From Larix kaempferi (lineage: Eukaryota > Streptophyta > Pinopsida > Pinales > Pinaceae): a stretch of 64,000 nt of DNA. Location of the stretch: the NCBI GenBank assembly GCA_027924585.1, contig BSBM01000125.1, positions 5,585,001 through 5,649,000 on the forward strand, in the 5' to 3' direction. This document shows positions 48,773-64,000 of the stretch, one piece after another. Every line of letters starts with the position of its first letter. Position 1 is the stretch's first letter. The notes under the pieces were generated by a model. It was not told the origin of the DNA and searched no databases. It saw only the letters and a program-made list of their open reading frames with translations. A program made the translations under genes and the position numbers.

Positions 48773-48979
48773 TCAAAGAAGAATGATCTTACAAACTACA
48801 CATGAGTACAATAATCCATGGTTGTACAAATTATCAGGAACAAAAGCAAGTTGCTGCCCTTCACAGACAGAAAATAATACAAGATCCAACTTGCAATAAA
48901 TTTGTTTTAATTGTCTATCAATTGTTGATCTCTCGACAGCTAAAGACGTTTGCTTGTCTGAGATCCAAAATACATACAA
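48773..48979 (-). CDS. Possible exon, unrecognised
   Basis: A stop-free minus-strand stretch follows an acceptor-like GATCTCAG at about 48960. Its composition looks protein-like (DKQTSLAVERSTIDRQLKQI; CKLDLVLFSVCEGQQLAFVP). It matches nothing I know and no good donor follows. It is on the same strand as the exons further right. It may equally be chance. Confidence 0.2.
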   Translation of the reverse strand: MYVFWISDKQTSLAVERSTIDRQLKQIYCKLDLVLFSVCEGQQLAFVPDNLYNHGLLYSCVVCKIILL

Positions 48980-49038
48980 TTATCTTCAACTTCACTTCTT
49001 CAAAACTAATTGCAGTAAAAATTATTCTAGGAATTGTC

Positions 49039-49132
49039 TTATGAGCAACAACCACTTTTTTGAACAACAGACTGCCCTTTCATTTGTACAGTAGCAGGTC
49101 TGCTGCTATTCATGGCAGGCTAACTTGCCATC
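49039..49132 (-). pseudogene. Last exon of a Rab1/RABD-type small GTPase gene, with stop
   Basis: After an acceptor TATTGCAG on the minus strand the exon reads (R)MAS-stop-PAMNSSRPATVQMKGQ then SVVQKSGCCS and TAA. Plant RABD proteins end RMASQPAMN...PPTVQIRGQP..QKSGCCS(S), with the tandem Cys geranylgeranylated for membrane attachment. The intron position before RMAS fits the family. TAG replaces the conserved Gln codon, and no upstream GTPase exons (P-loop, WDTAGQE, NKCD) were found, so this is an isolated, dead gene fragment. It kept its splice acceptor, so it came from genomic DNA rather than mRNA. Confidence 0.8.
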
Positions 49133-50152
49133 CTGCAATACAAAATAAATGGAGTTAAGTCAACAGTATTTCATAGAAAATATAAAATATAATCTCCTTA
49201 AAATCAAGATGTCACAATGAGGACTCTATTTAGGATGCTCCATTCTAGAGTATAGGGGAAGTCATTTTGTCAAAAACCCTCTTTCAAGGCTATGTTGCAT
49301 CTTAGGAAAGAATTCCATATAAAAAGAGAAACATATTAGTCCCTTTGTGGTTCAACAATTTTGTGAAAACAAGGCTTTGCTCGATAAATATGCTTAAGAT
49401 GCTGGCAAAATTTTAAAGCCTAGAGCCTCAACAAAATTGTTATGAATATGGTTTAGTGATGCGAATGCATGCAACCCAGAAATTACAAATGTCCAGGCCC
49501 AGGAAAAAGCTTAAATGAAAATGGAATTATCATTGGCACTGTTGACTCTAAGAAATTGTTTAGAAACAACAAATAAAGTGTGGGATATAGTTATTTGATG
49601 TCGTGGATCAAATGCAATCAATGAGAGGTTAATCAAATTTGATATTTAAATTTTTTATGTTAAAATATCTGAGTCACTCGAATAGGGACAAGCCATATGG
49701 TAATGCCGCCACAAGTAAAGAGGAATAAACTCTAGGATATTTCGCTGGTAGTATCAGACATAATTTATCATTCTTTAACTGAAACACGACCTATTCTCTA
49801 TTGTTCTGGTTGTGTTGCAATATAACATATATAGCAATGAGTAGAATTCATAGTTCCAAAACTGTAAACAGGACCCGTGACAAAATTATTCCTGGCAAGT
49901 CGCTTACAACAAATTACTGAGACAATGTACCTGTAGACAAACAAAAGCATCCAGTCAACAACTGCATACAACAATAGAAAGATGTAGAAAATAGTGGCAT
50001 ATGATACATTCTGGATCCTACAAAAAGATGTTTCAACCAAATACAATGAGATCACTTTTGGTTAGAAAAATAAACAAGCAACCAATTTAAACAAGAAACT
50101 AAGAAACTCATCCCAACAAGCAAGATCTGAAAATAAATGTTTAAAAATGTAC

Positions 50153-50314
50153 CTCTTCAGTGCCACCAACATGCTCAGGATGCTTTGGAGAAGTCATTCT
50201 AGATCCTCTCACAACACCCTTTCTCCAAATTTGTTCTCTATGAATACGCTCAGTATTAATTACATGAAGAAGCTCTTTCTTTAAAATGGGCAGTGCCTCT
50301 TTACTACAACCACT
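50153..50314 (-). CDS. Well-formed internal exon of an unrecognised gene
   Basis: Exactly 54 codons between acceptor TTTCTACAG and donor GAG/GTACAT, phase 0 at both ends, no stops. It reads SGCSKEALPILKKELLHVIN, then TERIHREQIWRKGVVRGSRM and TSPKHPEHVGGTEE. The mixed charge and helix-forming first half look like real, conserved protein, but I cannot place the family. The previous exon in the chain could be 51595-51644, whose phase is compatible. Confidence 0.5.
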
Positions 50315-51594
50315 CTGTAGAAACCAGTACATTTGCTAAATTAAATACTTCCAACAAAGACATTATTAACAATGTTGACGTTTGTAAAACTTATTTTTCC
50401 ATTTATAAAAAGAATCCTAAGAGATTATGTTCTAGTTGTTACACCGCATATTGTACAAGGTTTCACATTGTGATTTTCAGCACTATGGGAGTTTTCAGCT
50501 GGCACCTTTGGAGCATTGGATGGACTTGAGGGCATACATTTTCATGAGACCTATTCTCTTCTTCATGATGGATTATTTGATGGAAGACACATGAATTTTT
50601 TCCACCTTTAAAAAATCTGTAATTTCTATTTCAAGATTTCTCTGGAATGCATATGCAGTTCCTCTTCCAATGAGTGCCTCATGAGAACTCGAATTATCCC
50701 TAAGTATCTTCATGTCACATAAATAGATACTCACATCAAGAAATAAAAAATGAAGTTAAACCTGGACTGTCTCCTAATCCTAGAATCCAAACATAAGAGA
50801 ATGACTTTCCTGGTTAAATATATAAATGGCCTTATCATAATTACCATCATTAACTTCCAGATAACAAGATTGGTTTTGTTCAATAAAACCACAAAATGTG
50901 AAAAATCTACTCTAGGGCTCTGAAATGCTAAAACAAGTTCTTAAATTAAGAGAGAACATATATATATAATATATAACGTCTCTAGGTGTAAAATCCTACA
51001 ACAAAAGGAGAGCTTGACAAACATGTTGAAAAGTACATTAACATAATATATTGTTACAATGGAATGAATGGCATGAAGAATGGTGTCATACATGAACAAC
51101 TCTCCCTTTATAGAAGTGGTAAGAGAAGTACATATCAGAAGGATCAACATAGAACAATTAGATGACTAATCTGGAAAGAGAGAAGCCTCAACAACATTCT
51201 CAACTTGATCATTTGCAATTAAAGCTCTTTGTGCTCTCTAAATCTGTTTCAACTACCTTCCTCAATTAGAAGAAAGAATTCTCAAATTCATCATTTGCAA
51301 TTAACCTCTTTGTGTTCTTGAAATCTGGTTAAGCCACCTTCCTCAATTATAGCGAATCATTCTCAACTTAGGCATTGGCAATCAATCACTCTGTTCTATA
51401 TTGCTACATTCAATTTTGTGCTCTAAATTAGACTTCCTGAAAACAATAAAAGCAACGAAACTCACATTAATCAACAGATTAATTTATATGTAACCATCCT
51501 CACAATATTATAAAATCATCACCAGATATAGCTGTTCATATATTTAATAAACACTCATCGCATTTATATGCACATAAGAAGAGCATAACCTCAC

Positions 51595-51644
51595 CTGAAA
51601 TCCGATCGGGACATAACTTGCAGAACCTGGAGCACAAGGAATAC
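51595..51644 (-). CDS. Putative 50-nt exon of the same unrecognised gene
   Basis: Between acceptor AATTTGTAG and donor CAG/GTGAGG on the minus strand. It encodes (G)IPCAPGSASYVPIGFQ and ends in phase 0, which fits the phase-0 start at 50314. Short, so support is moderate. Confidence 0.35.
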
Positions 51645-53019
51645 CTACAAATTTTTCAGAATATAAATGTAGATCATTTGAATATGCTTATGTGCTAAGA
51701 TTTGATGCACATGAACTTGAACACAAACCAAAATTAAGCATAAAAGTTGACTGAAAATCAATAAACATGCCTGATGCAGGTCCAATACTTGGATGGTGAT
51801 AAAATTATCCTACAGATGCTCTAGTAAATATATGATTGGATAAAGAACCCTATCCACTTGCATACAAACCATAACTACTAAAGCAACAAAGATCATCTCT
51901 TTGTATATAATGATGAAAAATGTAGATTCGAATGTACAAAACAATGACTTCAGTGAAGGGAACATGCAAAATTGGATGGGTAGTAATGGAGTTAAAAGAA
52001 ATTCTATACAATTCAAACTCAGATTGTCAGCTTAGTTATGTTATCCTTATGTTTGATCAGTTGCTCTGTAATGCATTTCCAGTGACAATGAAGGATGTAA
52101 TGTTGGATACATAACTATTGTCTTGCAATAATGTGGTATATCGGCAAGCAACGAGGTGATCGATATAAGAAGTTTTCTAACCAAAACAAAAATGAAAAAG
52201 GGTCTTCCATGCATTTGAAAAGAACAAGGATTCCTCCACGATATAGTATTATAGGAATCAAATCAAAATTTCAAACACTTTGCTTCAATACATTCACAAG
52301 TGAAGTTGTAGTTTCCAAGGAAGAAAACCTTCTGTGTGGATCCCTCAATTGCCTACCTCTACTCAGTAGGATCCCTTTTTTCCATGTTGAAAAATACAGA
52401 CGTGAATTTGTTTACCGTGCAAATACTGGTTTTAAGCAGTTGTGGAGGTTTTCTTGTAAGCTTTGGTTAGTTGGATGATAAGTTGATTAGAAGGAGAAAT
52501 TCCCTATGTATGTGTTTTATTGTTTTATGCTTCTGCTATTTACTTTCCAGCTATTGTGTGAATGCTATTATGTGAAGAAATTATTTTTTTTCAATTAAAA
52601 ACTAGACTTATTTAGTTGAGAACATAAATACAGTAGCCACGACATAGGCTAGGAAAATTCACAATTTAGGCCTTTATTCAAAGACATTTCAAACAAATTA
52701 TTGGTGATTTTGTAGTGATCACATATTCAAACTCATCTTGAGAACCATACAATAGCTAGATTCCATTTAACTAACTTGCTCTTTTTATAGGTATCTCGTC
52801 TAATCTCTAGTTTGCGTTACATAAGTGTTCTTTACTGTATGATTAAGGGTTCATCCTCACTCTTCCATACATTTATGCATCAATTTTGTCATTTTCTAGA
52901 GAGGATATTCCCTAAGCACTACCATTTGTCTATTAATAGTAGATGTACACATGTGTCTTATCAACCTTTCTTTGGTTACTAGTGGATAATAAATAATTCA
53001 TTTCTTTGTAACACCCCTT
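51645..53019. other. No supported gene
   Basis: Intron-like or intergenic DNA. A plus-strand frame of 115 codons at 52131-52478 has no motif and poor codon character. Confidence 0.35.
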
Positions 53020-54003
53020 TTGATATCTCTCTTTATAAGGAAAGGGGCATCAAGTGAGAATTCTAAAGGAGGCGCTTTGATATCCAGATTAATCTGTTGA
53101 AGGAGAGAGAAAGTAATAGCATACCAATTGTTTTCAACACGTTAACTAGCAAGCTACAAAGAGGATTGAAGAGTTGGGAAGGGATACTAGAACAACCCAA
53201 CTTGGAATCAATCATGCCTTGAATATTCTATATCATGGTCAACGTGTAAAGTCATAGAAGTGAGAAGGGGTTGAACATAACCTTCTACTGGGATTATAGA
53301 ATATAGAACCATTTTCCTGGCATGAATGTATTTCAAGAACAATGTACTCAGAACCCTCTCAATATTGTTTTGAGTGTTGACCTATTTTCTTCAAATGTGA
53401 TCTCCAAACCTAACAACCATATAGAAGAGAGGTGTAACCTATAAAGAGAGGTAAATTTTGGTCCATATATCCTAAAATTAAAGTTGGAAGCATCGCCTTT
53501 ACAAGGATGTAAGTGTTTTATACCTCTCACTCGTCCTTGCTTCTACAACTAGAATCAAGCTAAAGGATAGTCTAGAGAATAACAAAACTAGATAAGAGTA
53601 TCATGTCACCACCTCCACCACTATTAAGTGATAGAAATATGCATTGCCTTTTTTTGAAATATTAAAGGTCATGAAATCGGTGTTACTAAGATTTAACAAT
53701 AGTCCAAAGTCATCAAATTAAGAATGAGTGCAAAGTATCCAATTGTTTGTGGAGGCATGCTATTATAAGAGATATACGAACAATATCATTTACAAATAAG
53801 AAAATAGCAATGGAGATTTGAAAGAGGAGGAAACCACCTGTATCACCCACAAATTTTGAAATAAGGTCCTCTATTTCATCAAAATACATTCCAAAGAGTG
53901 TACATGGCATTATTTCCACTTCATATGCATTAGGTTTCATATGTTGGAATATATGGATAAGAAGAAATAGTAGGGTATTCAAAGGACATGGTAGATCAAA
54001 CAA
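53020..54003 (-). pseudogene. Second LINE-type reverse transcriptase remnant
   Basis: The minus strand reads CTLFGMYFDEIEDLISKFVG near 53915, then IAIFLFVNDIVRISL (the YADD/FADD catalytic box as FVND) and HKQLDTLHSFLI. Then, with stops, come LLLNLSNTDFMTFN (the family has NLSKTKVMVF), a block matching ARTSEGYKTLTSL-RRCFQL (near 53510) and VTPLFYMVVRFGDHI near 53400, where the family has TPTLLYG-E-WG. These are C-terminal RT features of a plant non-LTR element distinct from the L1-type at 38.6-40.2 kb. The N-terminal RT, endonuclease and 3' tail are missing. Confidence 0.75.
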
Positions 54004-55358
54004 TTAAATCTAGATGAGAATCCATATGTCCAATGGTCTTCAATGTGTTAAGAAATCCTCCTCTCAAACTTCCTTCAATGTGTTAAGTAATCATCCTCTC
54101 AAACTTCAAACTTCAAACTTCCATGAGTGTATGGAGGTGAAAATTGGGAATTCCTTTGTCCATAACATGAATAATTTGTCCATAATTTTTAACATGTTAA
54201 TATTTAGAGAATAAGTCCATAATTTAGAATAATTTTGATATATCCATTCTTTGGACATGTCAATGGTGTAACAAGTAAAATTTCATTAGCTTATATGCCT
54301 ATTGGCTATCTCTAATAAATCGTAAGAAAATTATGATACTGGAAAAAGAAAGGATTAATGAGAAATGACCTTAAAATATGAAATGGTACTTATTGATTGT
54401 GCTCAATCCATGCCATAATAATTGGAATTGGATGACGTTGATGGAAAGTGGAGACAATATTTTCATGCCTAGTAGAAGAGGAATTGTAAGGAAAGGGAAT
54501 GATTTGTATATTTCCACATTTGTGATTGGGTACAAATGATCACAATAAATACACATTGTGTTGGACATTTTCTCAATTCCCTTAGTGTAACTATTCATAA
54601 TTCATGTTATCTTCATACTTTCCCCTATTGAATAAGGAAAAAGATGTAGGTGATATTTTTCAACCATATATGCGTCATATTATCAAGGCTAAAAGAAGAA
54701 AAAAAATGTAGGGAAAAACAATAACAAAATTTTATTATCTGACCTAAGATGATAGTTGGCTTTAACCATCTTCTCCATGGAATTTTGTTAATATGAGTGA
54801 TTCTTTAAGCATTTATTATAATCTTGTAGGATGGACACAAGACAAGTACTTGTTATTCATGATCCGTGAGATGAAAGACCTCTCTAACACCTCAATAAGA
54901 AGTTTCCCGAAGCTCTAACCATGACTATTGATACCAAGAAGTACTTTTTGTTCTTTGTGGAGAATATAAATTTTTGGACAACCACTACTTGCTTGTAAAT
55001 AAATTCATACTCAGACTGTTATCTGCCATGTTTACCTTTCCATTTCTCTAGTATACAAGTTAATGTTCCATTCAAATAATTGGGAAATATAAGAAAGCAT
55101 TCTAATGCCTTGATGCCACTTCAAAATTTTAAACAAGCTTGTCTCTCACCTCTAGAGATAAAAATTCAAAACTGATTTTGCAGGAAAATTAATGTGAATT
55201 CTCTATCTAGTTATGCCCATTCATAAACTTAAGTTTTTGCAAACGGGTTGTAGATACAAAATCACATAAAGATGAGCAAATGCAGGGCCGTGAGATAACA
55301 ATCATTTACAAAAAGAGAGGGAAACATAATTTCCAAAAGAAATTAGAATAATGGCTAC
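54004..55358. other. No gene seen
   Basis: AT-rich DNA. A small direct repeat CCTCTCAAACTTCAA / CTTCAATGTGTTAAG occurs at 54040-54120; nothing else of note. Confidence 0.4.
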
Positions 55359-55471
55359 CTTGAATTAGGAGCCCTGAGTTTGCATGAATCTATTTCACGT
55401 TGCTTGCTTGATATCCTTAAATGATCAGGGGTGTCCTCCATGTGGTGATTCAGTGAGAAGGGGCTGCTCAT
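55359..55471 (-). CDS. Putative 5' exon, unrecognised gene
   Basis: From ATG at 55471 the minus strand reads MSSPFSLNHHMEDTPDHLRI, then SSKQREIDSCKLRAPNSR, ending at donor TCAAG/GTAGCC. A second in-frame ATG at 55441 is an alternative start. Polar, protein-like composition, but no family recognised. Its strand fits the other exons in this region. Confidence 0.35.
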
Positions 55472-59777
<4,306 letters not shown>

Positions 59778-60239
59778 CTACACAATATTTGAAAATCTCC
59801 AACATCAACAGAAGCATCGTAATACATTAAAAAAAATCATTAAATGCCACATTTAAAAAAACAACATCCTAGACATGTAGTAACCAAAGTAGATTTACAA
59901 TTTACTTGCATTGGTATGTAGAACTATACATAACTATATCACACATACCTGATGATCTATCAAGGTAATTCCTTTTGAACAATTTTAGTAGGAACTTTAA
60001 TAAGTTGGATGGTTGTGTGAAATAGATGAATTCAGTAATATGCATGATAACAAATTTGAAGAAATTCTCTCATAAAATATGAAAATATTAGTGCATGAAC
60101 TATAATTAGCATTTAAAAGCCTCATCTTGCAATAGACAATATTGTAATCATGTTTTTATGAGTGATACTTATTCTTTATGCCCACCTAGGAATTGTTGCA
60201 ATGACAAATTGCTTCTAATAACTGCAAGTCAATGAGCTT

Positions 60240-60365
60240 TTATCTTGAGGGATCAGATCGAGGGTTGTTCACTGTTGAGGGATCAGATCAAGGATTGTTT
60301 AGTGTTGTGGAAGCAAGCTGAGGTCTGTTCAGAGGTGAGGGAACAGGTCGAGCTCTACTCCAGAC
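60240..60365. repeat. Degenerate ~34-bp repeats, about four copies
   Basis: GAGGGATCAGATCGAGGGTT at 60247 recurs as GAGGGATCAGATCAAGGATT at 60279, then as looser copies (GGAAGCAAGCTGAGGTCTGT, GAGGGAACAGGTCGAGCTCT). A plus-strand frame through it (60245-60541) has matching peptide repeats and is probably an artefact. Confidence 0.65.
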
Positions 60366-61044
60366 CTATCCCTTGCAACCAAGCCCTAACTAGGGCCCTA
60401 TCTCTTGCAGACGAGCCCCCAGTTGGGGTCTATCACTTCAGCTCATCCCTATTAGGGCTTAGAAGGATTGCAGCCCATCCAAAGAGTCAACAACAACATA
60501 ATTTCAGTCTAAATCAAACTCAAATATACCTACCCCTATAAAGTGAGCATCGAGCCAGTTCTACCATAAGATTTGAATTTTGAATAGAGAAGCTTGTTTC
60601 TCCACATGCAATGTCAAATTAGTCTTCAATTAAGAACTGATATAGTTGAGCTTACTAAATTCCCACGCCACCAATGCATGTGGTTGAAGGGTGAAATATT
60701 TATGTTCACATTATGGTACAGGGATCATTTATCAAACCACCAGAGAAGCCCTCGACCTGTATCTATAAGGAACCCCAAAAAATGAAGTTGCATACCTAGA
60801 GTTACGGAACTGGATGGGAATCTTTTGCACTAAATTCCATCCTGGACACCTTCTTATTGGACTCTGATGTTTTTATTAACCATGGAAAATCCCTTTTATT
60901 TTTCTTAAATAGCCCCTTAGAGCTCAATGCAATATTGTTATAATATTAGGTTTCCAGAAAGGCTTGCTCCCATCTCTATCGGGGATAACTTCAAAAGTAA
61001 ACCAGTTCGACTTCATACCTGTGTGCTGCATCTAGAGAAAGTAG

Positions 61045-61206
61045 AAAATCCATTCTATGCATAGCCTGAGATCATATTGGTCAAACTCTTGGCTTCCATC
61101 CTCCATTCTTCCTCGAGTTCGCATTTGATCATGTGAGCGCGCACCACTTTTCCTTCTAACAACACTTTCATATTCGCACTGGTTCATTTGGTCCATCAAA
61201 TTCTCA
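61045..61206 (-). CDS. Putative exon, unrecognised gene
   Basis: After CATTTTGCTAG on the minus strand the frame reads ENLMDQMNQCEYESVVRRKS, then GARSHDQMRTRGRMEDGSQE and FDQYDL. Its start phase fits the end of the 62815-62861 exon. The right-hand end is unclear: only a GC donor (CTCAG/GCTATG) avoids a downstream TAG. Charged, hydrophilic sequence; no family recognised. Confidence 0.3.
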
Positions 61207-62814
61207 CTAGCAAAATGCAATTTTTTTTTTTTTAACTATTATATTTAATATTATATATAAAACTATCAATTTTATTATATTATTATATATAGTTAAAATA
61301 AACAATAAAATTTATAGTTTTATATATACTAAAGATGTTTCTTATATTTCTAAGTCCATATTTACAATGTGCCCAATGTATTCTTTCACAAACTTTGATA
61401 TTCTAAATCATTTCTAGTAACAAATAGGTCAAGTAATACAAATTTATTTTGTTTTTAACTATATATAGCATAAATCTATAAAAAAGAAGAAAAGTAAAAG
61501 GTGAAGTATTGCACAACTCCACTCTACACAACAAATTAAAGAAATGATAGATTACTCACAACCCCAAAAAAGCACCAATGCCATTACCACACCACTTTGC
61601 CATAAACAACTGCTCCATGGAAAGCAAAAGCACGTGGATAAATAATTTTCTTGAAAAACACCAAATGTTTATAACTGTGCATGTCAATCTCCATACAAAA
61701 ATGCATTAAAAAAGTGAGAGGGAACCCTACATTGTAGCCATTCCTACCTTTCCTTGAGAGATTTTGAACAAAACTCTATCTAAAGAAGGCTATAATAATA
61801 GGGAACAAAAAAATAGAAAGGACCATGTAGAAAGTACTTGCGGCATGAAAATGTGATTGACAAGAAACAACCAAATATCAAACTTGACCTAACCCCAACA
61901 CGATCTCACATGAGATGCAAATTGGTAAGTCTATCGAAGGGGTAAAACGGAAGCGAAAATGATGAAATGAGATATGCACATGACAAGTACTTCAAACTAG
62001 ATAGTAGGTGAGATCAAAATGATTGGATGACAAAATTTAACAGGTGATTCTAAGTCATTATGTTTCGACACTAAATAGAATCATATCAATTTTGAGAGTC
62101 GACACTAGCTAGAATGGTTCAAGTAGATCTAAAGACCTTTGAATCCAATATAGACAACTAATGGATCATGTGGCAACTACTACTCCAACAGGATAAGAAT
62201 GACGAAACTGCTATACCACCTCGACAATGTATAGGGAATACCTCTTCCAACTCTCCAATCTTACAATATATTCATTTTGAAAGCATTTTTATGCCCGCAA
62301 CCCATCATATTGATTACAATATCAGACTAATTTATTTCCATACAGTTGTACGTTATAACCAGCATTTTTGGTTTCTGGAATGAAAGTGTGAAGGTTTAGA
62401 TATACACTAACCAAGTCACAACAGTATAACAAGGTTTGCAAACCTGACTAGTTACAAATCAAAGTTTGGATTAAGAGTCTAGACGCTTGGGAGAAGCACT
62501 AGATAGTGCATGTTCAAGTGCATTTGGGACTTGTGTGAAGATGGGTGTACCAATGTAGACATCTATAAGCATTCCAGTTTTATCAAAGTAGACTAAGCTA
62601 AATACCAAGCAAAGGAACATTCTAAAGATAGAATCCATGAATGGGGTGAAAAAGGGGAAAATGTTGCATATTGTTGAGTTTCGAAACAAGATTCTTAAGT
62701 TCCATCTTTTTATTCTCATATTGTATCCATATATACTTAAATTTCACTATACGTGTTGCACAGACACCTGAAAAATCAAAATACAGATTTACAGGAAATA
62801 CAGTGTATAGGTAC
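61207..62814. other. No gene seen; very AT-rich at 61222-61330
   Basis: Intron-like or intergenic. Minus-strand frames at 62471-62900 are hydrophobic and lack splice support beyond the short exon at 62815. Confidence 0.35.
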
Positions 62815-62861
62815 CCACAATGGCATCTATGAAACTTAACAATGATAGCTTCATAGGAGTC
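62815..62861 (-). CDS. Putative 47-nt exon
   Basis: Between ACCTGCAG and donor GG/GTACCT on the minus strand; encodes DSYEAIIVKFHRCHCG starting in phase 0, which fits the phase-0 end of the ATG exon at 62995-63099. Confidence 0.3.
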
Positions 62862-62941
62862 CTGCAGGTTTTTATCTATCAATTTAATATATGGAGACAA
62901 TCATTGTATCTCTACCATCTTTGAAGAAAACTCCTTTTCAG

Positions 62942-63013
62942 GAAAGCAAGAAACTACCCTATGAATTTGTAAGGGAAGAAAGCAAGAAACTAACCTGCGA
63001 ATTTGTAAGGGAA
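62942..63013. repeat. 36-bp direct duplication over a splice donor
   Basis: GAAAGCAAGAAACTACCCTA with its following bases (62942-62977) is repeated at 62978-63013 with 3 mismatches. On the minus strand each copy contains CTTACAAATTC; the right copy holds the donor CAG/GTTAG and the left a changed TAG/GGTAG. Confidence 0.9.
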
Positions 63014-63099
63014 GAACAAGATTTTGACTGTAGAGCTGCAAAATTTGTAGCCCGCCTCTTCAAGAGCCTCCAAGTTCTCTCCAATTCTCTTTTATCCAT
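62995..63099 (-). CDS. Putative first coding exon, unrecognised gene
   Basis: The ATG at 63099 opens exactly 35 codons: MDKRELERTWRLLKRRATNF, then AALQSKSCSSLTNSQ, ending in phase 0 at donor TCGCAG/GTTAGT. The basic, amphipathic start and clean donor look like a real 5' exon. Downstream candidates on the same strand are 62815-62861, 61045-61206, 51595-51644 and 50153-50314. Whether they form one transcript cannot be told from sequence alone. No TATA box is obvious in the 200 bases upstream. Confidence 0.45.
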
Positions 63100-63739
63100 G
63101 CAGGAAACACTGGCAATTAAATACCCAAATTCTAAACCATGTTAATAGGAAACACCATTTCCTCAATGGGTATCAATGGTAACCTAATAAATGCCCCAAA
63201 ATTCCTCCAAATCGAATTCACAACTACTTCCTTCTCAAAACCCACCAAACCCTCCTTGCTTCCCGCCAACGGAAAGCGAGTAAATGGTTAATGCATTCGT
63301 ATTCTTCATGTGGTTATTAACATAGTTTATTGAGAAGGTTCTTATATTTGTGAATACTTCAAGGCCAAGCTCATATAAGTGAATTCGTTAAGGCCACGCC
63401 GGTTTGGGTAAATCCCCCTCATAAATATGAAAGTGCCAAGTCAATTGCTAGAATTCTTGGACAATGTCAATTACAAGACCTGGGCTGAGCATACTACAAT
63501 TTTAGATCATTTTCTCATGGTCATGTTAGAAACCTACATATCTAGTGTTCTAAAATTCAAAATGAGTAGTACCACATCCCACTTCTAGGCCAAATATCCC
63601 CTATGGAGGGCCAATATGGTCATTTGGGACCACACACGTGGACCATGAACCCCATAGTAAGATCTCTAAATCCATCTGCATTGTTAAAATTTAGTAAAAT
63701 ATTGTACAAATTCATTATCAAAATTGTAATTTTCCATTA

Positions 63740-64000
63740 ATGTCAGTGTGACACAACTAAATATGACTAACATAAATGACTTATTCACATTAATAATTGT
63801 TAGCTAGTCATATTTATATTCCCGTGACTAAATTAGTCATTTATGTTAGTCATTTTTATTTTAGTCACTTGTTATCTAGTCATATATTTTATCCCGTGAC
63901 TAAAATAGTCGTTTAATCTTAGTCATTTTTAGTTGGCTTATTTAAAATTGCTCAATTTTAGTCGTCTATCCCTTGAAAAAACAGTGGTGACTAAAGTTTT
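63740..64000. repeat. GACTAA-rich block, start of a repeat or transposon end
   Basis: TGACTAA/TTAGTCA and the longer CCCGTGACTAAA (63821, 63893) recur in both orientations every 20-40 bases up to the window edge (GTGGTGACTAAAG at 63984). It looks like the subterminal region of a DNA transposon and shares its words with 48105-48550. Confidence 0.55.

Noticed and set aside
52131-52478. 115-codon plus-strand frame
   Set aside because: No recognisable domain and no regulatory or splice context; consistent with chance in AT-rich sequence.

Overview
The window looks like nuclear DNA of a seed plant with a large, repeat-rich genome. It is AT-rich, has almost no intact genes, holds decayed LTR retrotransposons of both plant superfamilies, a CACTA transposon and plant-type LINEs, and carries small GT-AG exons matching plant ubiquitin-conjugating enzyme and Rab1. 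A gymnosperm would fit the layout and the retroelement families, but the sequence alone does not prove it. Nearly every long reading frame belongs to a mobile element, and none of these looks fully functional.

Region 1 (1-10.6 kb): the 3' end of an LTR retrotransposon (last ORF, polypurine tract, LTR to 2004); a Ty3/gypsy reverse transcriptase fragment on the minus strand (3492-4664) joined to the 5' leader of a Ty1/copia-type element; an LTR (6220-6863) with a primer binding site on one side and a polypurine tract on the other; a 56-bp tandem array; and a long decayed plus-strand ORF (7813-10635).

Region 2 (10.6-36.2 kb) is one nest. A decayed minus-strand Ty3/gypsy element (gag, protease, RNase H, start of the RT linker) has been cut by four later insertions. 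These are a CACTA transposon (11692-19777, TSD TTA), a gag-only LTR element at the exact edge of the CACTA (19782-22951, TSD GTTAT), a copia-type element (23155-30707, TSD ATGTG) and a short-LTR element (32997-36023, TSD ATGTT with a damaged right copy). Removing the insertions restores continuous gypsy coding sequence at three of the breaks. LTR divergence (about 1.3% for the copia element, 6-8% for the other two) dates the layers relative to each other.

Region 3 (36.2-48 kb): upstream gypsy-like debris, a LINE reverse transcriptase pseudogene (minus), a degenerate 30-bp array, long featureless AT-rich DNA, and a plus-strand gypsy-type gag remnant (44.7-46.0 kb).

Region 4 (48-64 kb): a GACTAA-rich small inverted-repeat element and a tRNA-like sequence, then scattered minus-strand exons. 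They include the last exon of a Rab1-type GTPase gene (with a stop), two exons of a ubiquitin-conjugating E2 gene (with a stop), and several well-formed exons of an unrecognised gene beginning with an ATG exon at 63099. A second LINE fragment lies among them. Another GACTAA-rich block starts at about 63.74 kb and runs off the window. The two GACTAA blocks bracket the gene fragments, which raises the possibility of a large gene-capturing transposon.
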